From assembly GCA_024640505.1 (NCBI GenBank), contig JAHEEV010000012.1:1-62059 (forward strand): DNA of 62,059 nt. Reading direction: 5' to 3'. Within the stretch, counting starts at the first letter, position 1, and each line of letters opens with the position of its first letter. The translations under genes and the position numbers were made by a program. Of this stretch, positions 35,257-42,600 are shown piece by piece. The notes below the pieces were generated by a model. It made no database searches. It saw only the letters and a program-made list of their open reading frames with translations, and was not told the DNA's origin. This DNA comes from Halieaceae bacterium (GTDB taxonomy: Bacteria; Pseudomonadota; Gammaproteobacteria; Pseudomonadales; Halieaceae).

Positions 35257-36690
35257 ATGCGTGAATATCTCAAATTTTACATCGATGGCCAGTGGGTCGA
35301 CCCGATTGAGATGCAGGTCGCGGAGCGCGTGAATCCGGCTACCGAGGAGGTTTGCGGCAGGATCGCGCTGGGCGGTGCCGCGGATGTGGATAAAGCAGTC
35401 CAGGCGGCGCGCAAAGCCTTCAAAAGCTGGTCGCAAACCAGTCGGGAGGAACGACTCGCTGTTCTCGAGCGAATACTCGAGGAATTCCAGAAGCGGGCCG
35501 GTGATCTGGCGGCGGCGACCACTGAGGAAATGGGTGCTCCGGCTGCGCTGGCCAATGGCTTTCAGGTAGGACTGGGCCTTGGCCACCTGACGACCGCCAT
35601 CGAAGTGTTGAAAAGCTTCGAGTTCGAGGAGCAGCGCGGCGCCACGCGGATCGTCAAGGAACCCATCGGGGTTTGCGGCATGATCACGCCCTGGAACTGG
35701 CCGGTCAACCAGGTCACAGTCAAGGTATTCCCCGCCCTGGCCACCGGCTGCACCATGGTACTCAAGCCGTCCCAGGAGTCCCATTTTTCCGCCCACGTAC
35801 TGGCCGAGGTTCTCGACGCAGCCGGTGTTCCCGCCGGTGTGTTCAACCTCGTTCAGGGGCGGGGTTCCGAGGTGGGCGCGGCGATCTCCAGTCACCCCGG
35901 CATCGACATGGTATCGATCACCGGTTCGGAGTCGGCCGGCATCGAGGTCGCGAAAAACGCCGCCGATACCATCAAACGCGTATGCCAGGAACTCGGTGGC
36001 AAGAGTGCCAATATCGTTCTCGACGACGGAGACTTCGCCGAGAATGTCGGCAAGGGGGTGGCGGGCATGATGGTCAATTCCGGGCAGACCTGCAGCGCGG
36101 TCTCGCGCATGCTGGTCCCCGCCGCCCGCATGGATGAGGCCATGGCGGTGGCACGTGAAGCCGCGGCCCAGGTGACCGTGGGCGACCCCAATGGCGAATT
36201 CGCAATGGGACCTGTGGTATCGAAGAGCCAGTGGGTCTCGATCCAGGAGTATATCGAGAAAGGCATCGACGAGGGTGCCACGTTGGTCGCCGGCGGCCCC
36301 GGTCGCCCGGAGGGCCTGGACAAGGGCTTCTACGTCAAGCCCACCGTGTTCGCCAATGTCCGCAACGAGATGGTCATCGCGCGCGAGGAAATCTTCGGGC
36401 CGGTGCTGTGTATCCTGGCCTATGACAGTGTGGAGCACGCCATCGAGATCGCCAACGATTCCGATTTTGGTCTTGCAGGCAACGTCGCCGGAGCCGATCT
36501 GGATAAGGCACGTGACGTGGCGCGCCAGATCCGCTCGGGCTGGGTGTCTATCAACGACGGTTTCGACTTCAACTGCCCCTTCGGCGGTTACAAGAAGAGC
36601 GGTAACGGTCGCGAATGGGGTGAATTCGGCTTCCACGAGTACCTGGAAATCAAGGGTATTCTCGGTTACGAACCCGAGACACAATCATGA
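35257..36690 (+). CDS. NAD(P)-dependent aldehyde dehydrogenase
   Basis: 477 residues from the ATG at 35257, chosen for its AGAGGAG ribosome site over an ATG 87 bases upstream inside the TPP-enzyme gene. The fold's signatures are visible: ITPWNWP in the N-terminal third, catalytic E245 (ELGGKS), and nucleophile C279 (NSGQTCSAVSR), plus EEIFGPV and a C-terminal PFGGYKKSGNGRE. It oxidises an aldehyde to a carboxylate. Its substrate is probably the aldehyde made by the preceding TPP enzyme. The stop codon overlaps the next gene (ATGA), so translation is likely coupled. Confidence 0.94.
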   Translation: MREYLKFYIDGQWVDPIEMQVAERVNPATEEVCGRIALGGAADVDKAVQAARKAFKSWSQTSREERLAVLERILEEFQKRAGDLAAATTEEMGAPAALANGFQVGLGLGHLTTAIEVLKSFEFEEQRGATRIVKEPIGVCGMITPWNWPVNQVTVKVFPALATGCTMVLKPSQESHFSAHVLAEVLDAAGVPAGVFNLVQGRGSEVGAAISSHPGIDMVSITGSESAGIEVAKNAADTIKRVCQELGGKSANIVLDDGDFAENVGKGVAGMMVNSGQTCSAVSRMLVPAARMDEAMAVAREAAAQVTVGDPNGEFAMGPVVSKSQWVSIQEYIEKGIDEGATLVAGGPGRPEGLDKGFYVKPTVFANVRNEMVIAREEIFGPVLCILAYDSVEHAIEIANDSDFGLAGNVAGADLDKARDVARQIRSGWVSINDGFDFNCPFGGYKKSGNGREWGEFGFHEYLEIKGILGYEPETQS

Positions 36691-37130
36691 ACCGGAAGCC
36701 CGCGGTACGTTTCTCGCACCTCGCCCTCTGCACGAGTGACATCGAACGTTCCCTGACATTCTATACCGAGGCCCTGGGGTTCGTGCTGGCGCAATCCATA
36801 GAGGCACTGGGCCCGCCCTTCGACACCCTGATGGAACTGCCGGGCACAACCTGTTCGGTGCGTCAGCTGACCTGTGGCGACGTGATGCTCGAACTGATCG
36901 GCTTCCCCGGTAGCGAAGTCGAGGGGCAGGCGGAGCGGGGACCGATGAACCAGCGGGGGCTCACCCACATAACGCTGAGTGTCGATGACATCGATGCCGT
37001 GGCCGCACAGGTGGCGCAATATGGCGGCAGCGTTCATGATGAAACGAGAATCGAGTCTCCCTTCGGGCCCATCCTGTTCTGCACAGATCCCGACGGGGTA
37101 CGCATCGAGCTGATACAACCTGCCGGGTAA
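36687..37130 (+). CDS. VOC/glyoxalase-fold protein
   Basis: 147 residues of the vicinal-oxygen-chelate superfamily with two beta-alpha-beta-beta-beta repeats. The four metal-ligand positions are occupied: H11 (FSHLALCT), E69 (MLELIGF), H94 (LTHITLSVDD) and E141 (RIELIQP). That makes a working metalloenzyme likely, such as a methylmalonyl-CoA epimerase, a ring-cleavage dioxygenase relative or a glyoxalase. It overlaps the aldehyde dehydrogenase gene by four bases. The epimerase-like H/E pattern and setting among acyl-CoA genes make an epimerase role worth testing. Confidence 0.87.
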   Translation: MNRKPAVRFSHLALCTSDIERSLTFYTEALGFVLAQSIEALGPPFDTLMELPGTTCSVRQLTCGDVMLELIGFPGSEVEGQAERGPMNQRGLTHITLSVDDIDAVAAQVAQYGGSVHDETRIESPFGPILFCTDPDGVRIELIQPAG

Positions 37131-37178
37131 GTCATTCATGCACACCTTACAACGCTTCGACTGGGGGCAGGCACCGAT

Positions 37179-38471
37179 TTGAAGGTGATCGACTGGATTC
37201 GCGGCGATATGCTGGGACTGGATATACCCGCACACCGTGAAGCCCTGCGCGCCGGCGGCACCGATTTCCTGACCCGGGCGTTTCGTGCAACTGGCGCGAT
37301 TGCTGAGGACAACCGTGTCGTCAATATCAGGGAGTTCAGGGAGGTATCGGGCGGCAGTACGGGCCGCAAACTGCTGCTGTCGGTGGACTACGAACAACCT
37401 TCACCGACGTTGCACACCGACTTGTTCGTGAAATTTTCGCGGGATTTTGATGACGAGTTGCGGGACCGGGCCAGGATTCAGATGGAACTGGAGGTGCTCT
37501 TCGCGCTGCTGTCGCGCAGTCCGGCATTCCCCATCGCCGTGCCCGCCTGTTATTTCTCCGATTACCATCGTGATTCCGGGACCGGCATTCTGATAAGCCA
37601 GCGCATTACCTTTGGCGCTGACGGCAATGAGCCACACTACCCGAAATGCCTGGATCACCGGATGGCTGACCCACTGGGCCATTACCGGGCACTGATCACA
37701 GCGCTTGCCCGCCTTGCCGGAACCCACAGTGCCGGCCGCCTACCTGACACCGTGGAGCAGTATTTCCCCTTTGACCCCGGCAAGCTGGCGGTGAGTAAAC
37801 GAACGCCCTACTCACCCGGTGAGATCAGCGACCGGGTGGTCCGTTACGCAGAATTTGCCCGTGCCTACCCACAGGTTCTGCCAGAGAATATCCGCTCTGA
37901 TGATTTTATAGCGCGGTTGACCGAGGAAGCGCCCCGTTTTCAGGCACTGAGTCCTGTGGCCGGGGAAATACTCCAGGCCAAACCGGACCTGATTGCCCTC
38001 TGCCACTGGAACGCCCATGTAGACAACGCATGGTTCTGGCGCAATGAGGACAACCAGATAGAATGCGGCCTGATGGACTGGGGCAATGTCTGCCAGATGA
38101 ATGTCGCCATGGCCATCTGGGGTTGCCTGAGTGCCGCTGAAATCTCACTCTGGAACGATCATCTCGACGATCTGCTCGAGCTGTTCATCACGGAATTCAT
38201 TCAAAGCGGCGGCCCCCCGCTTGATCCGGAGGAATTGAAGCGCCACCTGCTCCTCTATGTGGGCATGATGGGCCTGGCCTGGATGCTGGATGCACCGCAA
38301 CTCATCCTGATGAAAGTACCGGACCTGGCACAAGCGACAGACCGACTGGATGCGCGCATCCAGGGCAATGAGCGCGCCCGCTCGCAACTGCTGATCATGA
38401 CGGCCTTCCTGAACCTGTGGGAGAGAGAGAATATGGCCGAAGTGCTGCAGTATATCGAGCGTTTCGGCTGA
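37179..38471 (+). CDS. APH/kinase-like phosphotransferase-fold protein
   Basis: 430 residues, starting with a TTG preceded by GGGGGCAGG; a 14-codon frame at 37138-37182 overlaps that start. The kinase-like fold is suggested by LCHWNAHVDNAWFWR (catalytic loop, with HWNAHVDN in place of HGDxxxxN) and LMDWGN (metal-binding DxD/DFG equivalent). The catalytic aspartate of the loop is replaced by asparagine (HWN), so activity is uncertain. It ends the BVMO 2/TPP-enzyme operon. It is distantly related to the protein at 1547-2581, which retains the full HGD motif. Confidence 0.78.
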   Translation: MKVIDWIRGDMLGLDIPAHREALRAGGTDFLTRAFRATGAIAEDNRVVNIREFREVSGGSTGRKLLLSVDYEQPSPTLHTDLFVKFSRDFDDELRDRARIQMELEVLFALLSRSPAFPIAVPACYFSDYHRDSGTGILISQRITFGADGNEPHYPKCLDHRMADPLGHYRALITALARLAGTHSAGRLPDTVEQYFPFDPGKLAVSKRTPYSPGEISDRVVRYAEFARAYPQVLPENIRSDDFIARLTEEAPRFQALSPVAGEILQAKPDLIALCHWNAHVDNAWFWRNEDNQIECGLMDWGNVCQMNVAMAIWGCLSAAEISLWNDHLDDLLELFITEFIQSGGPPLDPEELKRHLLLYVGMMGLAWMLDAPQLILMKVPDLAQATDRLDARIQGNERARSQLLIMTAFLNLWERENMAEVLQYIERFG

Positions 38472-38510
38472 TCCGGCAACTGCCCAAAGGGTGAGGCTGC
38501 GCACTTCACG

Positions 38511-38545
38511 GCCTGTGCAGGGATCTACAGGCATTCGGCTTTTTT
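38511..38545 (+). terminator. Possible terminator after the phosphotransferase-like gene
   Basis: GCCTGT and ACAGGC (38511-38516 and 38527-38532) form a 6-bp stem, and six T follow at 38540-38545 after a 7-base gap. The gap is longer than in a good intrinsic terminator, so confidence is low. It lies between convergent genes. Confidence 0.35.
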
Positions 38546-38548
38546 GCC

Positions 38549-39133
38549 TCAGCTGCGAAAGCCGGGCGGCAATTGCGGCTCCCGCTTGTTGATCAGCGGG
38601 CGCAGATACGACAGATCCGCCCTGCTGCGCGCCACCGCCCCATTGAGCCCGATGTCCGGCACATCCGCAAACGGTATTTCCATGGTGGGCAGCATGCCGG
38701 ACCACTCGATCGCGTTACAGCGCAAGACTATCTTCCATTGCCCTTCACGCCGCTCCAGCCGATCGATATAGCGCCCACCGGCCATCCAGTTACTGTCATC
38801 CCGATTGCGACCGATAAAGAGGTAATAGGTTTCGGTATGGGCCACGTTGCCGTCGATCTCGCAGCTATGATTCAGCAGGTCGTGCTGCGTCGCCGTTTGC
38901 CCCTGCTCGTGCAGCTCTGATGCCCAGTCATAAAGATCCACAGGACCGCCGACGAACTCCCCGGCAGAAATGGTAGCATCCGGGTGGAACGCCGACAGGA
39001 ACAGATCGCGATCGAAGCGGTCCATCCCGCGGCTGAACCGGACCAGGCAGTCGTGAATATCCTGCCGGTCCAGCAGCTCGTCCAGCCTCGCGCGCTTCTC
39101 CGAAGCATCGGTGTTTGGAGTTTCCGTGCTCAT
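38549..39133 (-). CDS. SnoaL-like/NTF2-fold protein
   Basis: 194 residues with the pattern of SnoaL-like or ring-hydroxylating-dioxygenase beta-like cone-fold proteins: RQDIHDCLVRFSRGMDRFDRDLFLSAFHPDATI at 24-56, then a mixed beta region with THTETYYLF and GGRYIDRLER. Family members serve as cyclases, dehydratases, isomerases or structural subunits, so function is open. It begins inside the stop of the SDR gene (ATGA overlap), so the two are coupled. A second SnoaL-like gene begins at 61905. A role as beta subunit of a Rieske oxygenase is possible in principle but no alpha gene is adjacent. Confidence 0.8.
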   Translation of the reverse strand: MSTETPNTDASEKRARLDELLDRQDIHDCLVRFSRGMDRFDRDLFLSAFHPDATISAGEFVGGPVDLYDWASELHEQGQTATQHDLLNHSCEIDGNVAHTETYYLFIGRNRDDSNWMAGGRYIDRLERREGQWKIVLRCNAIEWSGMLPTMEIPFADVPDIGLNGAVARSRADLSYLRPLINKREPQLPPGFRS

Positions 39134-40008
39134 ATATCCCCCGGGCTGTGGATGGGTGAGTAGATGGGTGATCCGCGCTGGGCGCGAAGAGACGGCGGCG
39201 TGTTGCCGTCGATGTCCGTCACGCCATACGCGCGGGCAAGCTCGGCGGTAATGAAGGTGCCGCCGGAGCGCTCCATGATCCGCGCGTCATTGACCAGCGC
39301 CGCGATAACACGGCCCGGAAATTCGACGGAGGAACCGACATTGGGATCCGTAACCGTCTTGGATTTCATGGCAGGATTCGCCTGCAGCGCCCTCTCCGCC
39401 CGCTCAGTAAAGGTCAGGCCCATCCACAGGGAGAGAGACACCACATGATGCGGCTCAAGTTCAACGGCCATATCGCGCGCCATCCGGTCCACGGCGGCTT
39501 TGCACATGCCAAAGACCACACCATAGGTATAGGCCACACCGGTATAGCCTGATACGGCCACCATCAGGCCCGATTTCTGCGGCACCATGATCTTCGCGGC
39601 ATGCCATGCGGCCACATAGTTTGAGCGCACGCCCACGTCCACCATCTCCCAGTAAGAGAGCGGTTTCTCCCAGAACGGGTCGGGATCCGTCAACGTCTCT
39701 GGCAGGGCAAAGGCGTTATTGACCAGGAGATCGAGGCGACCCTGCTCCCGGTCGACCTGCTCAAACAGGGCGGCCACCTGCTCATCATTGCCATGGTCGA
39801 CCTGGACCCCGATGCCCCTGCCTCCACGTCTGTCGACTTCCGCCGCGGTCTCGCCTACCGTGCCGGGCAGCGGATGGCCGCCCGGCGTCACCGTCCGACC
39901 GGTCACATAAACCGTCGCGCCCTCATCAGCGAGGGCCAACGCTATCCCCCGGCCGATACCGCGACTGGCTCCCGTGACTACAGCGACCTTACCTGTCAGT
40001 GAACCCAT
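39130..40008 (-). CDS. SDR-family protein (DHRS1-like) with catalytic Tyr replaced by Phe
   Basis: 292 residues from the ATG at 40008, which has ACGGAG ahead; an upstream in-frame ATG at 40059 has none. The cofactor loop TGASRGIG is at 12-19 and S153 (AVSGYTG) is present, but the active-site YxxxK reads FGMCK with F166 and K170. The neighbouring Y162 (TYGVVF) might substitute only if the backbone shifts. The overall sequence resembles DHRS1-type SDRs. It may be non-catalytic, or use a different proton donor. It is coupled to the SnoaL-like gene and follows the CoA ligase by 57 bases. Confidence 0.87.
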   Translation of the reverse strand: MGSLTGKVAVVTGASRGIGRGIALALADEGATVYVTGRTVTPGGHPLPGTVGETAAEVDRRGGRGIGVQVDHGNDEQVAALFEQVDREQGRLDLLVNNAFALPETLTDPDPFWEKPLSYWEMVDVGVRSNYVAAWHAAKIMVPQKSGLMVAVSGYTGVAYTYGVVFGMCKAAVDRMARDMAVELEPHHVVSLSLWMGLTFTERAERALQANPAMKSKTVTDPNVGSSVEFPGRVIAALVNDARIMERSGGTFITAELARAYGVTDIDGNTPPSLRAQRGSPIYSPIHSPGDI

Positions 40009-40065
40009 TTTTTCTCCGTTAGTATCCAGTCCCGCCCTGTCCGATTGGAATCCGGGCACACATGC

Positions 40066-41562
40066 TCACTTTCCGGCCAGCATATCTCTCAAGGCGTTTT
40101 TAAGCACTTTGCCATAGTTGTTCTTGGGCAGTGATTCCAGGAAGACATAGCGCTTGGGGCGCTTGAAGCGGGCAATATGATCGAGGCACAGCTTATCCAG
40201 CTCTGATTCAGATACTCCGGACTCTTCCTTCGTAACGACAAAGGCGATAACTTCCTCCCCCCAGTCCGGGTGAGGATGCCCTATCACCGACGCTTCGAGA
40301 ACATCTGCGTGAAGGATCAGGATTTCCTCCACCTCCCGTGGGTAAATGTTGCTGCCCCCGCTTATGATGACGTCTTTAACCCGGTCCTTGAGAGTCAGGA
40401 ACCCGTCCTCGTCGAATACACCCATGTCACCGGTATGCAACCAGCCGCTCTTGAGGGCAGCTGCCGAAGCGTCGGGCTTATTCCAGTACCCTTTCATGAC
40501 CACATCGCCACGCACACAGATTTCACCCACCTCCCCTGCCGGCAAAGCCTCCCCCTGATCGTCGATCACCTTCACGTCGACCACGGAGTGGGCCACGCCT
40601 ACAGATGAGAGGCGCTCATCGGAAGCATTCCGGTGCATGGCTCTGCTCAGCGCCGTTATCGTCATCGGCGATTCACCCTGCCCGTAGATCTGGCCGAGTT
40701 TGTTGCCAAAGAGATGCATGGCAGCCTTGAGGTCGGACAGATACATCGGTCCACCGCCATAAATGATATTTTTGAGATTGGCCGTATCGGCCCGAGCAGC
40801 GCCGGGCGCTTCCACCAATCGCTTGACCATGGTCGGCGCGGCAAAGAAAAACGTGCCGGCGTAGGTTTCGATCAGGTCATAAATCTCCTGCGGGTCGAAC
40901 TGGCCGGAGAGGGGCACCACCTGGTTGGCACCACTCTGGAGTGCGGCAAAATTGTACAGTCCGGAGCCGTGGGACATGGGAGCCGGGTGCAGCACGGTAT
41001 CCCCGGGTTCCAGATGCTCCACGTCCACGAAGAACGCCAGGGTCATCTGCTTCAGGTTGCCATGAGTCAACATGGCCCCCTTGGGTTGCCCGGTCGTGCC
41101 GCTGGTATAGAACAGCCAGGCCAGATCATCTTTCCCGACCTCCACAGGCGGGATGGCATGGCCCGCCTGCATGCGCTGCCACTCCGGTCCCGGCGTGACG
41201 ATTTTCCGGATCGGATCCGGAACATGGCCCTCCAGCTCTCCCGAGACGAAACACAGACCCGCATGGCTATCATCGATAATATAGGCGCACTCTCGCGGAT
41301 GGAGCTTGGCATTGACAGGCACCGCCACGAGCCCGGCATACCAGATCCCGTACAACGCTTCGAGATATTCCGGGCGGTTCTTCATGATAATTGCGACCCG
41401 GTCGCCCCGTTTCAGGCCGTAATCATGCAACAGGCTGCGACCGATACACGCCGCCCGATCGGCAAACTGGCGGTAGGTGGCGTGAACCTTATCGCCATGA
41501 CAGATCGCGCGGGCATCGGGCCAGATGCGACTCGCGCGGACCAGCAGGTGAGCCAGATTCAT
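40066..41562 (-). CDS. AMP-forming acyl-CoA synthetase (ANL superfamily)
   Basis: 498 residues from the ATG at 41562, where family similarity starts (MNLAHLLVRASRIWPDARAI). Phosphate-binding loop YTSGTTGQPKGAM and C-terminal KNNYGKVLKNALR with the catalytic lysine are both canonical; also YGQGESPMTI and GRVKDVI-like KDRVKDVII. It activates a carboxylic acid to an acyl-CoA, with long-chain or aromatic acids both possible. The start has GGAG with 10-base spacing. It lies under a GntR regulator (41657-42424) and is followed by an SDR on the same strand. Confidence 0.91.
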   Translation of the reverse strand: MNLAHLLVRASRIWPDARAICHGDKVHATYRQFADRAACIGRSLLHDYGLKRGDRVAIIMKNRPEYLEALYGIWYAGLVAVPVNAKLHPRECAYIIDDSHAGLCFVSGELEGHVPDPIRKIVTPGPEWQRMQAGHAIPPVEVGKDDLAWLFYTSGTTGQPKGAMLTHGNLKQMTLAFFVDVEHLEPGDTVLHPAPMSHGSGLYNFAALQSGANQVVPLSGQFDPQEIYDLIETYAGTFFFAAPTMVKRLVEAPGAARADTANLKNIIYGGGPMYLSDLKAAMHLFGNKLGQIYGQGESPMTITALSRAMHRNASDERLSSVGVAHSVVDVKVIDDQGEALPAGEVGEICVRGDVVMKGYWNKPDASAAALKSGWLHTGDMGVFDEDGFLTLKDRVKDVIISGGSNIYPREVEEILILHADVLEASVIGHPHPDWGEEVIAFVVTKEESGVSESELDKLCLDHIARFKRPKRYVFLESLPKNNYGKVLKNALRDMLAGK

Positions 41563-41656
41563 TTGAAGTCCACTCCACAAACCCTCAAACAACTCACACG
41601 TTTCACCCTTCAATACCCTCTCAAAAGCCGACTTGCGCACACGGTGCCCATGAGAG

Positions 41657-42424
41657 TCAGGACCTCACCCGACGCATCGTCATTGAGTGCTGGAAACGGT
41701 CGGCCGGGTGTGTATTGATCGTCACCTGGGCGATTTTTTCATCAGCCGTTTTGTAGGTCCGGCGCACCTCCAGCGCTGGCGATCCTTCTTCGACGCCCAG
41801 ATCAGACACCAGGGTGGGCGGGATCAACGTCGCGGAGATCTGTTGATGAACCTCGACAATAACCTGCCCGAACATATCTTCTATCAGCGGAAATATGGGA
41901 CCGGCGTGGCGCTGCAGAATCCGCCCCACCGCTGCATAGGCCCGGTTGATGTAATACTCGGTCCAGCACACGGGGACATCCTGTTGTTCCGCATACCGGT
42001 AACCGCGGACTTCCAGCCACTCCTCACCGCTTGACAGTCCTGTACGGAGTGCAAGTTTCCTGTCGATCTCGACGGTCCTGATCGTTTCGATCTCAAATCG
42101 TGTGCCGGTGGCAAAAGCGACCAGGTCGTTGATCGACATGACCTGATGGATATCGGTTCCCGGGGGGTTCGGGGGGACAACCACCGTGCCGGCGCCCCGC
42201 CGGGAAGAGACCAGGCCGTCCTCACGCAACAACCGCAAGGCTTCCCGCACGGTATAACGACTTACAGCAAAGCGGTCACACAACCGGTCTTCCGTGGGCA
42301 GCAGCGACCCTACCGGGTACGCCCCACTCACGATTTCTTCCCGCAGCGAATTCGCCACCTGGAGATAAAGCGGCGATTTTGACTTTACTTCGTTATTCCC
42401 GAGCTCGGATCGGATACCTACCAT
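41657..42424 (-). CDS. GntR-family (HutC subgroup) transcriptional regulator
   Basis: 255 residues. The N-terminal winged helix is at about 17-85 (PTEDRLCDRFAVSRYTVREAL as its core), followed by a UTRA effector-binding domain at about 105-245. Such regulators sense a small pathway metabolite and usually repress. It is divergent from the Rieske gene at 42601 with 176 AT-rich bases between. Two similar TGTC-type sites lie in this gap (42435-42448 and 42511-42524). It probably controls both the ligase block and the Rieske-CoA block. Confidence 0.92.
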   Translation of the reverse strand: MVGIRSELGNNEVKSKSPLYLQVANSLREEIVSGAYPVGSLLPTEDRLCDRFAVSRYTVREALRLLREDGLVSSRRGAGTVVVPPNPPGTDIHQVMSINDLVAFATGTRFEIETIRTVEIDRKLALRTGLSSGEEWLEVRGYRYAEQQDVPVCWTEYYINRAYAAVGRILQRHAGPIFPLIEDMFGQVIVEVHQQISATLIPPTLVSDLGVEEGSPALEVRRTYKTADEKIAQVTINTHPADRFQHSMTMRRVRS

Positions 42425-42434
42425 ATCGGATTAT

Positions 42435-42448
42435 TTGTCCGTACTTAT
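42435..42448 (+). promoter_or_regulatory. Candidate GntR/HutC operator site 1
   Basis: TTGTCCGTACTTAT, similar at 11 of 14 positions to TTGTCTGGACATAT at 42511-42524. The half-palindromic TGTC-NN-GAC/TAC core agrees with HutC-type operators. It sits just upstream of the regulator's own start, fitting autoregulation. Confidence 0.45.
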
Positions 42449-42510
42449 TCTGCAATTACACAATATTACACCCGCTATATTGATATTGTCGATAGAGTGT
42501 GTCATTTTAA

Positions 42511-42524
42511 TTGTCTGGACATAT
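42511..42524 (+). promoter_or_regulatory. Candidate GntR/HutC operator site 2
   Basis: TTGTCTGGACATAT contains TGTC-TG-GACA, a palindrome of the size used by HutC-type GntR regulators. It lies 76 bases before the Rieske start codon. The site and its partner at 42435 are the only two of this form I noticed in the window. Confidence 0.5.
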
Positions 42525-42600
42525 TTGTTAAATCAATAGGCTGGACGGGAGTGAACCAGTTCCCGTGCGGGCAGGCGTGTCATCCAGGAGAGAGCAAGCG

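Noticed and set aside
35137-36684. Long open frame (515 codons) on the minus strand opposite the aldehyde dehydrogenase
   Set aside because: It lies wholly antisense to a gene with intact catalytic motifs. Long antisense frames are expected in GC-rich DNA with strong third-base bias, and the translation shows no recognisable domain.
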